A stretch of 64,000 bases of DNA from Thalassotalea marina (lineage in GTDB: Bacteria; Pseudomonadota; Gammaproteobacteria; Enterobacterales; Alteromonadaceae): positions 496,001 through 560,000 of the forward strand of contig NZ_BNCK01000003.1 in assembly GCF_014656435.1 (NCBI RefSeq). The letters are read 5' to 3'. The position numbers were made by a program, and so were the translations under genes. Under the pieces are notes generated by a model. It was not told the DNA's origin. It made no database searches and saw nothing but the letters and a program-made list of their open reading frames with translations. Shown piece by piece: positions 38,009 to 47,036 of the stretch (the stretch's first letter is position 1; each line of letters opens with the position of its first letter).

Positions 38009-39424
38009 CTAATATAACGTGTTGTGATTTACATAAGGCTCGGTATTAGTAAAACGTCGCTCTGGCATTAAATTACCTGGTACCATCATAAGATTACCCG
38101 CCGTTGATTTAGTTAATTTAAAGGCGTCGTAAAGCTCTCCTGTTAAGGCATAGGCAGCAAACTTCAACGATTGATTATCGATTATCAAGGTTTGATAAGT
38201 CGGCGTATTTTCACCTACACGCTGCAAACTTACTTGATATGACTGATATTCCTGCCAGAGCATGCTTTTTACTGGATAAGCTTTAGGGCTGCTTGTAGCC
38301 GTTACAAAAACACTGTTTACTGTATCGTTATTTTTACCAGCAATACTGCCGCGCGAATAAGCGTGATCATGACCCTGAAGTACTAAATCAATTTGGTATT
38401 TTTTGATGATAGGTAATAACACCTCACGTATTTGTGGTTCGTCTTGCCCTTTAGTCCCTAATGGCATACCACAATTTGAAAATATCGGATGATGGAAGGC
38501 CAACACTTTCCACTTTGCATGGCTGTTGCTCAGCAGTTTAGTTAACCATTGAGCTTGTTGGTTAAATACCTTTTTGTCATGCCTAGCTTCGGTATTTAGC
38601 ACAAAAACGTCGACATTAGGGTAATGTAAAACATAAGTAGTTTCTTGTAAGGATTCTGGCAGTTCTTTATTTTCTGGTAAGGCAAATTGTGCTCGCCAAA
38701 AATCAGATAACAGCCATTGTTTGTTATTTGCAGCATATTGTTTGTGTGCAAATTCATGATTTCCCACTACAGGTACAACAGGTGTTTCAGCATAAACAGC
38801 TTTGCCAGCCGAATACCATTGTGCCCATTCTTGATCTCGTTCACCGTGATCGACTAAGTCGCCAGCATACAAGGCAAAGTCAGCATCTGGCATATGTTTT
38901 GTTCCTTTACGCAACATAGCTGGCCAAAAGTCTCGCATACCATTTTGGGCATCACCAAAATAAAGAAATTTAGTTGTAGCTGATGTTAAACCACTTGCCG
39001 TTTTTGCATGAAACCATTGTGACCATTTTCCTTCACTGCCTCGTACTCGATACAAATAAGCTGTATCAGGTTTAAGCTGGTCAAAGGTAACCTGATGATA
39101 ACGCACAGCAGGCAGTGATTGGTTAAACTGATAACGATAACTGTCTGCGCCTAACTTGTTGGTAGATGGATTAAAATATTGGCTTTTAGCTTTGACCGTG
39201 GTGGCATTTAGATCAAATCTGGCAGCAGCAGAGGCCTGAACAATTTGCGCAACCGCTAGCTCTACCTGTTCAGATGTTCTCCAATTGACAGAAAAACCAC
39301 GACTGGGATCAGCTGTGGGATGCAAAGTAACACGATCGGGATATTCACTGGCTTGTTGCCACAATGGTGTATTAGCCATAGTGGGAAGCGATAAAACCAA
39401 AAAGAAAAGTAATATAACTTTCAT
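38009..39424 (-). CDS. Secreted purple-acid-phosphatase-type metallophosphoesterase
   Basis: 471 residues. Signal peptide KVILLFFLVLSLPTMA. An N-terminal fibronectin-like PAP domain (about 30-150; RVTLHPTADPSRGFSVNWRTSE, YLYRVRGSEGKWSQW) is followed by the metal-binding phosphoesterase: FGDAQNG, YAGDLVDHGERD, VVGNHEF, AFHHPIFSNC and LQGHDHAYSRG. These supply the Asp, Asn and His ligands of the di-metal centre. It should hydrolyse phosphomonoesters outside the inner membrane. It lies 54 bp after a TonB receptor with a FecIR pair, so it is probably made with that uptake system. Confidence 0.92.
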   Translation of the reverse strand: MKVILLFFLVLSLPTMANTPLWQQASEYPDRVTLHPTADPSRGFSVNWRTSEQVELAVAQIVQASAAARFDLNATTVKAKSQYFNPSTNKLGADSYRYQFNQSLPAVRYHQVTFDQLKPDTAYLYRVRGSEGKWSQWFHAKTASGLTSATTKFLYFGDAQNGMRDFWPAMLRKGTKHMPDADFALYAGDLVDHGERDQEWAQWYSAGKAVYAETPVVPVVGNHEFAHKQYAANNKQWLLSDFWRAQFALPENKELPESLQETTYVLHYPNVDVFVLNTEARHDKKVFNQQAQWLTKLLSNSHAKWKVLAFHHPIFSNCGMPLGTKGQDEPQIREVLLPIIKKYQIDLVLQGHDHAYSRGSIAGKNNDTVNSVFVTATSSPKAYPVKSMLWQEYQSYQVSLQRVGENTPTYQTLIIDNQSLKFAAYALTGELYDAFKLTKSTAGNLMMVPGNLMPERRFTNTEPYVNHNTLY

Positions 39425-39443
39425 TGGGTAATCTCTTTAAATT

Positions 39444-39472
39444 AGGCACAAACTCGTCCTTGGTTTGTGCCT
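39444..39472 (-). other. Intercistronic hairpin between the TonB receptor and the phosphatase
   Basis: AGGCACAAAC (39444-39453) and GTTTGTGCCT (39463-39472) make a 10-bp perfect stem with a 9-nt loop. No strong U tract follows on the minus strand (TAATTTAAAG), so it may be a leaky terminator or RNA-processing stem that sets the phosphatase level below that of the receptor. Confidence 0.6.
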
Positions 39473-39478
39473 TGTAAA

Positions 39479-41989
39479 TTAGAAGTTTGCGCGCAAGCCA
39501 ACACCATAAGTGGCGGGTGCACCAACTAACCTAGCACCACCATTTAGCTCAAGAAAATACACCTCATCGGTGATATTTCGGCCGTAAGCAAACGCAGTAA
39601 ATCCGTTGCCTAGTTCAAGATCCATGTTAATGTTTAGCAAGCTATAATCTGGTACCGTGTTACCAGGGCCTGCATTTAATCGGTTGGTTTCTTCATCGTG
39701 ATATGAATAACTGATCCGGGTAGATAAAACACGATCGGTCATCACATTGATACTATGATTTAACGCGATTGAATAAGATAACTCAGGTGAGCCTGGTAAT
39801 GGATCACCTATGGTGTTTTCAATATCAACAACACGGTTTGAACTAAACGCGGTGATTTCCGTATCTAAATACGTTGCTGACGCTGTAAAAGAAAGTTGAT
39901 GACGATCTTGGTTTAACAACACACTTGTTAAAGACGCCTCCACGCCTCGCACTTCTGCAGCGCCAACATTGGTACGGCCATTGGTATCATTTGACAGTCG
40001 TGTCGTCGCTTGCATCTCTTCAAAATCATAAGCAAACAAATCAAGGCTAGCACTTATTGCATCTGTGGTATAACGCACACCAAACTCAAACGAGTCAACT
40101 GTTTCAGAATCAAATGGTTCGGTTTCTTCTAGAGAAAAGATAGAGGTACCATCAAACCCTCCCGCGCGATATCCATTACCAATAGAAGCAAATATGTTTA
40201 AGCTTTCAGATAAGTAGTATTGCGCTGTTAACTTGCCTGATAAGTTACTATCGTCAAAATCTTTATCCCAAGAAAAATAACCAGGGGAGTTAAACACATC
40301 TTCATATATTGATGTTCCCCAAGGATTGATATCTTGGTTGTAGCCTGAAAATTTTGTTGTATCTTGTGTATATCGGACACCGGCCGATAATTTAAAGTCA
40401 TTGGTAACAAACCAATCAACATTGGCAAATGTCGCAAAACTGTTGCGAGTTTGGCTGTATGGCGACGTATATTGTGATCGGACAGCAAAACTTGTCCAGT
40501 TACTGACAAAATCAACGGAGTCACTGACATAAAAAACACCCGCTATCCAATCAAATTCACCACCTTGATTATCACTGAAACGAATTTCTAATGATGATTG
40601 ATCAAGGCTTTCGTCAAACGCATATTTGTAGCGAGGGTATGATGTGCCATCACCATTACCCCCCATTTGACGCTCACTTTCTTGATAACCAAATAACACA
40701 TTTACATTGAGATCGGCGTTAATTTGATGGGCTAACTCACCATTAACCCCTTCAATATCGATAGTGTGTTGATAATACTCGTCAGCATAAAAAGAATAAG
40801 GATCGCTGTTTTCACCCGCATTGCGCCCAGTACCAGAGCCCGTTTCGTCAGTTAAAGCGATACGATCGTACTGTAAAGTATCGCCGTTATCTGAGCTCAT
40901 AAAATAGCGCAAGGTTAATTCAGTATTGGTTTGAAACGAATAAACCCCGGTTGCCCTTAAAGCAAATACGTCTTTATCACCAAAGCCATCTCTCACACCT
41001 GGGTTATTAACGGCAGGAATAACACCTTCAAACCCTTCTGGAATAAAGCCTGCAAATTTTCCTGCACCTTTACCGTCCATGTAACCACCACCTTGCTCAA
41101 ATTTAGTGGCAATTCGTACTTTGAAGTTATCTGAGACACTGCCACCAAAAGCAGCTTCACCTTGGGTATAGTCATAGCTGCCATATTCAACACTGGCATA
41201 ACCTTCAAAAGCTTCGGTAGGACGTTTTGTGATAGCGTTGATCACGCCAGCTGTTGTATTGCGGCCATACAAGGTACCTTGCGGCCCTTTTAAGACTTCA
41301 ATACGTTCAAGATCAAACAATGGCATACCTAAGTAAGCATTTGACGTTTGATAAATACCATCAACATGTAAAGCGACCGAAGGATTACCGTTTGGTTTGT
41401 AATCGTCAGCCCCACCTATGCCTCGAATGGTAATAAAACTGTTATTAGCACCGCCAAATGCCGAATTAATCGATATGCCCGGTAATGTATCAACAAGCCC
41501 TTTAAAGTCAGTGACGCCAGCATCTTGAATTTGTTGATTATTAACTACCGAAATAGCAGCGGAAACATCCATTAAACTGGTGTCACGTTTAGTTACCGAG
41601 ACAACAATTTCATCTATCGGGGCACTGTTTTCTTTAACGAGCGTTTGAGAGTTGGTGGTATTGGCTGACGTTTTCTTAATTATAAATGCACCATTGCTTT
41701 GTTTTACTGCTTCTAATCCAGTGTTTTTAAGCAGCTTGTTTAATGCATCATCAATAGCAAAATCACCATTTAAAGCAGGGGCATCTATACCGTTAACTAG
41801 TCTTCCAGGTGCAATGATCATCACCCCCGACTGAAAAGATAATTGATTTAAAGCCTGAGCAAGAGGCGCTTGTTGAAGTTTTAAAGAAAGCGCTTGTTCA
41901 GTCATTGCTAGCGTGGGAAAAGTGATGGCAAGTGCAGAAGTGATAGAAGCAGCAAGTACAGTTTTTTTGATACTACGCGACGAGGTCAT
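39479..41989 (-). CDS. TonB-dependent receptor with STN signalling domain
   Basis: 836 residues. After a signal peptide comes an STN (secretin/TonB short N-terminal) domain at about 30-110 (LSLKLQQAPLAQALNQLSFQSGVMI, FAIDDALNKLLKNTGLEAV), used to signal to FecR-type anti-sigma factors. A TonB-box-like DEIVVSVTKRD, plug (GVTDFKGLVDTLPGISI, DLERIEVLKGPQGTLYGRNTTAGVINAITKRP) and barrel ending in VGLRANF follow. With the FecI/FecR pair upstream and a secreted phosphatase downstream, it is probably a transducing receptor for a phosphate-containing ligand, which is inference. Confidence 0.94.
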   Translation of the reverse strand: MTSSRSIKKTVLAASITSALAITFPTLAMTEQALSLKLQQAPLAQALNQLSFQSGVMIIAPGRLVNGIDAPALNGDFAIDDALNKLLKNTGLEAVKQSNGAFIIKKTSANTTNSQTLVKENSAPIDEIVVSVTKRDTSLMDVSAAISVVNNQQIQDAGVTDFKGLVDTLPGISINSAFGGANNSFITIRGIGGADDYKPNGNPSVALHVDGIYQTSNAYLGMPLFDLERIEVLKGPQGTLYGRNTTAGVINAITKRPTEAFEGYASVEYGSYDYTQGEAAFGGSVSDNFKVRIATKFEQGGGYMDGKGAGKFAGFIPEGFEGVIPAVNNPGVRDGFGDKDVFALRATGVYSFQTNTELTLRYFMSSDNGDTLQYDRIALTDETGSGTGRNAGENSDPYSFYADEYYQHTIDIEGVNGELAHQINADLNVNVLFGYQESERQMGGNGDGTSYPRYKYAFDESLDQSSLEIRFSDNQGGEFDWIAGVFYVSDSVDFVSNWTSFAVRSQYTSPYSQTRNSFATFANVDWFVTNDFKLSAGVRYTQDTTKFSGYNQDINPWGTSIYEDVFNSPGYFSWDKDFDDSNLSGKLTAQYYLSESLNIFASIGNGYRAGGFDGTSIFSLEETEPFDSETVDSFEFGVRYTTDAISASLDLFAYDFEEMQATTRLSNDTNGRTNVGAAEVRGVEASLTSVLLNQDRHQLSFTASATYLDTEITAFSSNRVVDIENTIGDPLPGSPELSYSIALNHSINVMTDRVLSTRISYSYHDEETNRLNAGPGNTVPDYSLLNINMDLELGNGFTAFAYGRNITDEVYFLELNGGARLVGAPATYGVGLRANF

Positions 41990-42142
41990 GTTTACATCTC
42001 CAATATGGCAAGCTAATAGCTGCCAGTAAAATTTTAAAAAGTGTGTTTCAGTCGACTGTCGTCATTAAAGAGGTAAAACATGAAAAATTTTTTCAATAAA
42101 GGATGATTTTTAACGAAACCTTCATAAAACTTTTGACCCAAA

Positions 42143-42172
42143 AAACGCCTTGCATAGGTGCACAAGGCGTTT
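42143..42172 (-). terminator. Rho-independent terminator of fecI-fecR
   Basis: AAACGCCTTG / CAAGGCGTTT, a 10-bp stem with a 10-nt loop, starts 11 bp after the fecR stop; the minus strand continues TTTGGG. It separates the sigma/anti-sigma pair from the receptor gene, as usual when the receptor is transcribed by the cognate ECF sigma factor. Confidence 0.88.
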
Positions 42173-42182
42173 GGCAGCAATA

Positions 42183-43196
42183 TTAATTTGAATAAGAAAT
42201 AATGATCGCGTTTTCTTGTTTTTCAATGTGTAAGGGATAAGCAGCGGGAAGTGAATCAATCAGCATCGCCACTTTATCTGTAGTTATTAGCGTATTAATG
42301 GTGAGTTGAGCTATTTGCTCGTCTTTTACCACTATGGTTTTATCGATATAAGGTTGAATTCGATAAACAAATTCATCTAGTGGTGTATTTGAAAACACCA
42401 GTTTATTGTCCATCCATGCTAATGCATCTTCGGTAGAAAAGGGGGAGATAGCTGAAACATCGTTGCCACTAACCGACGCCACCACTTGTTCACCCTGAAT
42501 GATATCAACGCTATAACCGGTTTCATCGGCAGAGCTAACTCGAACACTGCCTTCAACCACGGACACTTGTGTTGCATTGTGTAACTGGTTAACTTCAAAT
42601 TCAGTGCCCGTAACCTCAACCTTATTGTTACCATGAATAACGATAAACGGCAGATCAGGTTTAGATTGCACATCAAAATAGGCTCGACCACTGATCAAGG
42701 TGGCAGCTCTAACATCTGTCATTTCTCGATAAACCACTTTACTGCTGGGCCCAAGCGTTAACACACTGCCATCTGCAAGCGTATATTTTGATGTTTGCGC
42801 AATTGCTGTTGTGTATGTGTTCGACCTGCTGTCGTCAATTGGCTTTTCCACTGTGCCGTTGATTTGCAGTAAAAACACCATCACTAAAGATGCAGCGATG
42901 GCGAACCCTCCAGTTAGGGTATAGCTCTTTGTTTTTTGGTGATGTAGATTTGCTACATCATTTTTTTCATTTACCTTAAAGGCGATGGCGTTATCGGTAA
43001 ATCCTGCTTTATCCCAGACCTTAAGTAACTCGTCATAAGCCGCACGATGAGAAGCACTACTGGTATACCAGTGTTCAAACTGTGTCTGATATTTTGAAGA
43101 CAACATATGGTCATTCATTACTGTAAACCAATGAATTGCTTGTTCTTGTACGCTGTCGCCTTTACTTATTGCCTCAGATTGTTGTTCATTATTCAT
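42183..43196 (-). CDS. FecR-family transmembrane anti-sigma regulator
   Basis: 337 residues. The N-terminal cytoplasmic domain (about 15-75; AIHWFTVMNDHMLSSKYQTQFEHWYTSSASHRAAYDELLKVWD) is the anti-sigma part typical of FecR. A single membrane helix (GFAIAASLVMVFLLQI, about 95-110) is followed by the periplasmic FecR domain (YTLADGSVLTLGPSSKVVYREM, VEVTGTEFEVNQLHNATQVSVVEGSVRV) and an STN-like C-terminal part. It relays the state of the adjacent TonB receptor to the ECF sigma factor encoded 32 bp upstream. Confidence 0.93.
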   Translation of the reverse strand: MNNEQQSEAISKGDSVQEQAIHWFTVMNDHMLSSKYQTQFEHWYTSSASHRAAYDELLKVWDKAGFTDNAIAFKVNEKNDVANLHHQKTKSYTLTGGFAIAASLVMVFLLQINGTVEKPIDDSRSNTYTTAIAQTSKYTLADGSVLTLGPSSKVVYREMTDVRAATLISGRAYFDVQSKPDLPFIVIHGNNKVEVTGTEFEVNQLHNATQVSVVEGSVRVSSADETGYSVDIIQGEQVVASVSGNDVSAISPFSTEDALAWMDNKLVFSNTPLDEFVYRIQPYIDKTIVVKDEQIAQLTINTLITTDKVAMLIDSLPAAYPLHIEKQENAIIISYSN

Positions 43197-43228
43197 ATGT
43201 ATTCACTTTGCCCCAAATAGCCATAGCG

Positions 43229-43783
43229 TTATTTATGGTGTTCAGAAGTGCCAGCCAAAATGCTAAGCGCGCTGTTAAGTTGACGACAGATATCTGCAAC
43301 ACTCCACCCTGTTTCTTTTGCTATTTGTTGGTATGTTTTGCCATCTAAACGACTGGCAGTAACAATATGTTTTTGTTTAATAGAAAGAGAGCTAAACAGC
43401 TGATCAACTTTTTTCAGCTCTTGCTGCGAACTAATGATTTTGTCAGGGTCACCATAACAAAGAAGCTCACTATCGATACCTTCGTCTGCGCACGGAAGAT
43501 GTTCAGTAAGCCAACGCTCAGACTTAAGTGAGCGCAGCGCAATATTCATCGACACCTTATAGAGAAAAGCCTTAGGGTTGGTAATATGTGCACGCGATTT
43601 CATTTTCGATAACTGGAAAAAAGCATCTTGCGCGACATCTTCAGGATCGGGTGGTCCTGAACCATAGGTTTTACGCAAAAATGCACATAATCCGCGCCAA
43701 TGTTCCTGATAAAAGTTTTTTAAGTCTGACTCAGCAGCCTTTTGTAATTTAGTGTGCTTTCCTTGGCGACACGATAAAGCCAT
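43229..43783 (-). CDS. FecI-type ECF sigma factor
   Basis: About 184 residues from ATG 43781-43783; the frame extends upstream to 43867 and the exact start is uncertain, as an AAGGA lies only one base before the ATG. Region 2 (FYQEHWRGLCAFLRKTYGSGPPDPEDVAQDAFFQLSKM) and region 4 (SSLSIKQKHIVTASRLDGKTYQQIAKETGWSVADICRQLNSAL) are clear. It would direct polymerase to the TonB receptor-phosphatase promoter upstream of 41989 once released through FecR. Confidence 0.9.
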   Translation of the reverse strand: MALSCRQGKHTKLQKAAESDLKNFYQEHWRGLCAFLRKTYGSGPPDPEDVAQDAFFQLSKMKSRAHITNPKAFLYKVSMNIALRSLKSERWLTEHLPCADEGIDSELLCYGDPDKIISSQQELKKVDQLFSSLSIKQKHIVTASRLDGKTYQQIAKETGWSVADICRQLNSALSILAGTSEHHK

Positions 43784-43989
43784 ATCCTTTGGCTTTTTGG
43801 TAAAGTTAACCGTAGAGACTTTCGATAATGTGTTCACGATAACAACCACACAAACGTCAATATACACCGAAAAGCGGCATTAAAGAGTTAATGTTAAAGT
43901 CATTGTGTTACAGAAATTAGAGGTTGAAGCTGATCAGTTAGCAGAAGTAGTTGTATCAACGTATGAATAATTATTTAGTTAATTTTTCC

Positions 43990-44229
43990 TTAGTTATCTA
44001 ATGGTATAAGCTCAAAATCGACGAACTCTTCCCATTTTGCAAACCACTGTTCAAACAATTTAATATCATTGGATTCCATCAGCTGAAAACAAATATTTTT
44101 TTCTGCATTTACCCAAGAATTTAAATAGTGCAATCCTGCAGGAAATTGACGACCTTTTTCATTATAAACCTGATAGTTTTTTTCCATCAATCCAGGTTTA
44201 AATTTTTCCACTACCATAAATTTTTGCAC
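43990..44229 (-). CDS. DUF3303-family small protein
   Basis: 79 residues. MQKFMVVEKFKPGLMEKNYQVYNEKGRQFPAGLHYLNSWVN, then CFQLMESNDIKLFEQWFAKWEEFVDFELIPL, matches DUF3303, a compact ferredoxin-like alpha/beta domain of unknown role. It lies 16 bp after the glmS terminator and reads in the same direction as glmS; co-transcription would depend on read-through. Confidence 0.85.
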   Translation of the reverse strand: MQKFMVVEKFKPGLMEKNYQVYNEKGRQFPAGLHYLNSWVNAEKNICFQLMESNDIKLFEQWFAKWEEFVDFELIPLDN

Positions 44230-44245
44230 ACTTTCACCTTATAAA

Positions 44246-44278
44246 AAAACACCTTAGTGCAAAGCAATAAGGTGTTTT
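44246..44278 (-). terminator. Rho-independent terminator of glmS
   Basis: AAAACACCTTA / TAAGGTGTTTT, an 11-bp stem with an 11-nt loop, begins 15 bp after the glmS stop; the minus strand continues as a U-rich run (TTTATAAGG). Confidence 0.88.
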
Positions 44279-44293
44279 GTAGCTAATTTGACA

Positions 44294-46126
44294 TCATTCA
44301 ACGGTAACGGATTTTGCCAAGTTACGTGGTTGGTCTACGTCAGTTCCTTTGATGATCGCTACATAGTAAGAAAGTAGCTGCAGCGGTAAGGTGTACACCA
44401 CTGGCGCGATAATATCGTCACAGTGTGGCACGTTAATCACTGTCATGGTGTCATCGCTTTCAAACTTAGCTTCTGTATCGGCAAATACATACATCAAGCC
44501 ACCGCGAGCACGTACTTCTTCTACATTGGATTTCAGTTTTTCAATTAAGTCATTTTTTGGCGCAACAACTATAACCGGCATTTCTGCGTCGATAAGTGCC
44601 AGAGGCCCATGTTTTAACTCACCAGCAGCATAAGCTTCAGCGTGAATATAAGAAATTTCTTTAAGCTTTAATGCACCTTCCATCGCGATTGGATATTGGT
44701 CACCACGGCCAAGGAATAGTGCATGATGCTTATCAGCAAAATCTTCAGCTAGATCTTCAATTGAGCTAGCTAGCGCTAATACTTCATCTAATTTATTTGG
44801 CAAACTCATTAGTGAATGGGCAATGTCTTGCTGCACATTTTCAGGCATGCCATGATGTTGTCCGATCGCTAATGTCATCATTAACAGACCAACCAATTGT
44901 GTGGTGAAGGCTTTTGTTGATGCTACGCCAATTTCAGCGCCAGCTTTGGTCATAAAGGCCAAATCAGATTCTCGTACCAACGATGAACCTGGGACGTTAC
45001 AAATCGTCATACTCGCGCGATAGCCTAGTTCTTTGGCTAAACGCAAAGCAGCTAGTGTATCTGCTGTTTCACCTGACTGTGAAATTGTGACTAACAAGGC
45101 ATTTCTAGGTACATGAGACTGACGGTAGCGGAATTCACTGGCAATTTCTACATTACAAGATACACCAGCTAAGCTTTCTAACCAGTAGCGCGCCACCATG
45201 CCTGAATGATAACTGGTACCACATGCAATGATTTGTACATGTTCAATTTCTTTAAAAATATCGTCTGCACCTTCACCAAATGCGTTGATATCAATTGCAT
45301 TACCAATTAAACGACCTTCAAGGGTATTGCGAATAGCGGTAGGCTGTTCATAGGTTTCTTTTAACATGTAATGGCGATATTCACCTTTGTCACCACTGTC
45401 TTGCGCAACTTCACGCTCTTTGGCTTCACGTTCAACTGCATTGCCATTAACGTCAAAAATACTCACGTTATGACGTGTCACTTCTGCAACATCACCTTCT
45501 TCTAAAAAGGCGAATTTACGCGTTACAGGCAACAAAGCTAACATATCAGAAGCAATGAAATTTTCACCTAAACCATAACCAATAACCAGTGGGCTACCTG
45601 AACGAGCAACGACGATGCGATCTTTGTCATTGCTGTCCATCACCACAGTGCCATACGCACCTTCTAACTGAGATGCTGCTTTTTGCATTGCCGCAAGCAA
45701 TGAGCTGGCTGTTTTCATCTCATGATGTACTAAATGAGCGATAACTTCAGTGTCTGTTTCCGAACTAAACACATAACCTAACGCTTGTAATTGCTCTTTC
45801 AGCTCTTTGTGGTTTTCTATGATGCCGTTATGAACCACGGCAATGTTATCACTTGAAATATGTGGATGAGCGTTAATTTCGCTTGGTGCACCATGTGTTG
45901 CCCAGCGAGTGTGGGCAATACCTGTACCGCCCACTAAAGGTTGATCAGTTAATGCATCAGCTAGCTCTTGTACTTTACCTAGTCTTCGAGCGCGATTTAA
46001 TTGTTTATCGTTATCTATAATGGCGACGCCAGCAGAGTCGTAACCTCGGTACTCCAACCTTTTTAAACCTTCTACGAGAATTTCTGCTACATCTCGTTGC
46101 GCTACTGCACCTACAATACCACACAT
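44294..46126 (-). CDS. glmS: Glutamine-fructose-6-phosphate aminotransferase
   Basis: 610 residues. The N-terminal glutaminase begins [33 protein letters not shown] with the Cys2 nucleophile; HTRWATHG and HNGIIENH follow. Two SIS isomerase domains ([64 protein letters not shown]) and the C-terminal [13 protein letters not shown] complete it. It makes glucosamine-6-phosphate, the committed step to UDP-GlcNAc, used by GlmU in this window. It lies 27 bp after a DeoR-family regulator. Confidence 0.98.
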   Translation of the reverse strand: MCGIVGAVAQRDVAEILVEGLKRLEYRGYDSAGVAIIDNDKQLNRARRLGKVQELADALTDQPLVGGTGIAHTRWATHGAPSEINAHPHISSDNIAVVHNGIIENHKELKEQLQALGYVFSSETDTEVIAHLVHHEMKTASSLLAAMQKAASQLEGAYGTVVMDSNDKDRIVVARSGSPLVIGYGLGENFIASDMLALLPVTRKFAFLEEGDVAEVTRHNVSIFDVNGNAVEREAKEREVAQDSGDKGEYRHYMLKETYEQPTAIRNTLEGRLIGNAIDINAFGEGADDIFKEIEHVQIIACGTSYHSGMVARYWLESLAGVSCNVEIASEFRYRQSHVPRNALLVTISQSGETADTLAALRLAKELGYRASMTICNVPGSSLVRESDLAFMTKAGAEIGVASTKAFTTQLVGLLMMTLAIGQHHGMPENVQQDIAHSLMSLPNKLDEVLALASSIEDLAEDFADKHHALFLGRGDQYPIAMEGALKLKEISYIHAEAYAAGELKHGPLALIDAEMPVIVVAPKNDLIEKLKSNVEEVRARGGLMYVFADTEAKFESDDTMTVINVPHCDDIIAPVVYTLPLQLLSYYVAIIKGTDVDQPRNLAKSVTVE

Positions 46127-46153
46127 ATTTTATTTCCTTTTTAACGAGTTGCG

Positions 46154-46912
46154 TTAAGCGATTATTACGTTTATGCCATGTGAAACAAGTTGTTGTTTAA
46201 TTTCCGGCGACAGTTCATCGTCAGTAATTAATACATGTATTTGTTGCCATGGAATTTCTAAATTAGGAATTTTTCGATTAAATTTTTCAGATTCAACCAT
46301 CACAATAACTTCTCTCGATACTTCGGCCATCACTTGGCTTAGGCCTAAAAGTTCGTTGAACGTTGTTGTGCCGCGCTCAATATCTATACCATCGGCGCCA
46401 ATAAATAATTGGTCAAAGTCATATGATCGTAGAACACTTTCAGCCACTTTGCCTTGAAATGATTCAGAGTGAGGATCCCAAGTACCGCCGGTCATCAATA
46501 ATGTTGGTTCATTTTCCAGTGCGTGGATGTCCGACGCGATCGCCAATGAATTTGTCATCACCACTAAGCCTTGCTTTTTGCTTAGCTCTTTAACTAACGC
46601 ACTAGTGGTGCTGCCACTATCAAGAATAATGCGGTTATGGTCTCGGATCAGTGTCGCCGCTTTCTCTGCAATACTGATCTTTCGCTTTGAAACTTTTTCA
46701 CTTTTAGGCTCGATAAGTTCAGAGGGCAGGGGAACAGCACCACCATAACGTCTAAGTAAAAGACCGCTATTTTCTAGTGCCGCCAAATCTTTTCTTATAG
46801 TTACTTCTGAGGTATCAAACTTTTTAGCAAGTTGTTCAACGCTAACTTCACCATGTTCATTAAGTTCAGTGATGATGATATGTCGGCGTTGTTTAGTATT
46901 TCTTTTTGTCAT
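46154..46912 (-). CDS. DeoR-family regulator upstream of glmS
   Basis: 252 residues. The N-terminal DeoR winged helix is RRHIIITELNEHGEVSVEQLAKKFDTSEVTIRKDLAALENSGLLLRRYGGAV; the C-terminal DeoRC sugar-phosphate sensor (about 75-235) has ILDSGSTTSALVKEL, VVMTNSLAIA, LFIGADGID. In many gammaproteobacteria a DeoR protein sits between glmU and glmS and is presumed to sense amino-sugar phosphates. Direct repeats of AAGTTTCG just upstream of its start are its likely autoregulatory operator. Confidence 0.92.
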   Translation of the reverse strand: MTKRNTKQRRHIIITELNEHGEVSVEQLAKKFDTSEVTIRKDLAALENSGLLLRRYGGAVPLPSELIEPKSEKVSKRKISIAEKAATLIRDHNRIILDSGSTTSALVKELSKKQGLVVMTNSLAIASDIHALENEPTLLMTGGTWDPHSESFQGKVAESVLRSYDFDQLFIGADGIDIERGTTTFNELLGLSQVMAEVSREVIVMVESEKFNRKIPNLEIPWQQIHVLITDDELSPEIKQQLVSHGINVIIA

Positions 46913-46950
46913 AAGTTTCGATTAAAACCAATTAAGTTTCGTTTTAAAAC
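46913..46950. promoter_or_regulatory. Direct-repeat operator candidate upstream of the deoR-glmS unit
   Basis: AAGTTTCGATTAAAAC (46913-46928) and AAGTTTCGTTTTAAAAC (46934-46950) are near-identical with starts 21 bp apart, two helical turns. DeoR-family proteins typically bind such spaced direct repeats with a TTTCG-type core. Confidence 0.62.
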
Positions 46951-47036
46951 TTAGCTATTTAATCAAAAGCCGATAAAAATGACAACTAAATTGTTTGATA
47001 GCAGATACTATCACCATAGCATTAAGGGCTATGCGC

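Noticed and set aside
40228-40539. Minus-strand 103-codon frame inside the STN TonB receptor
   Set aside because: Wholly inside a well-supported receptor gene on the same strand in another frame.
42049-42058. CAGTCGACTG palindrome upstream of the STN TonB receptor as an operator
   Set aside because: Only 10 bp, includes a common SalI-type hexamer and has no second copy nearby; chance cannot be excluded.
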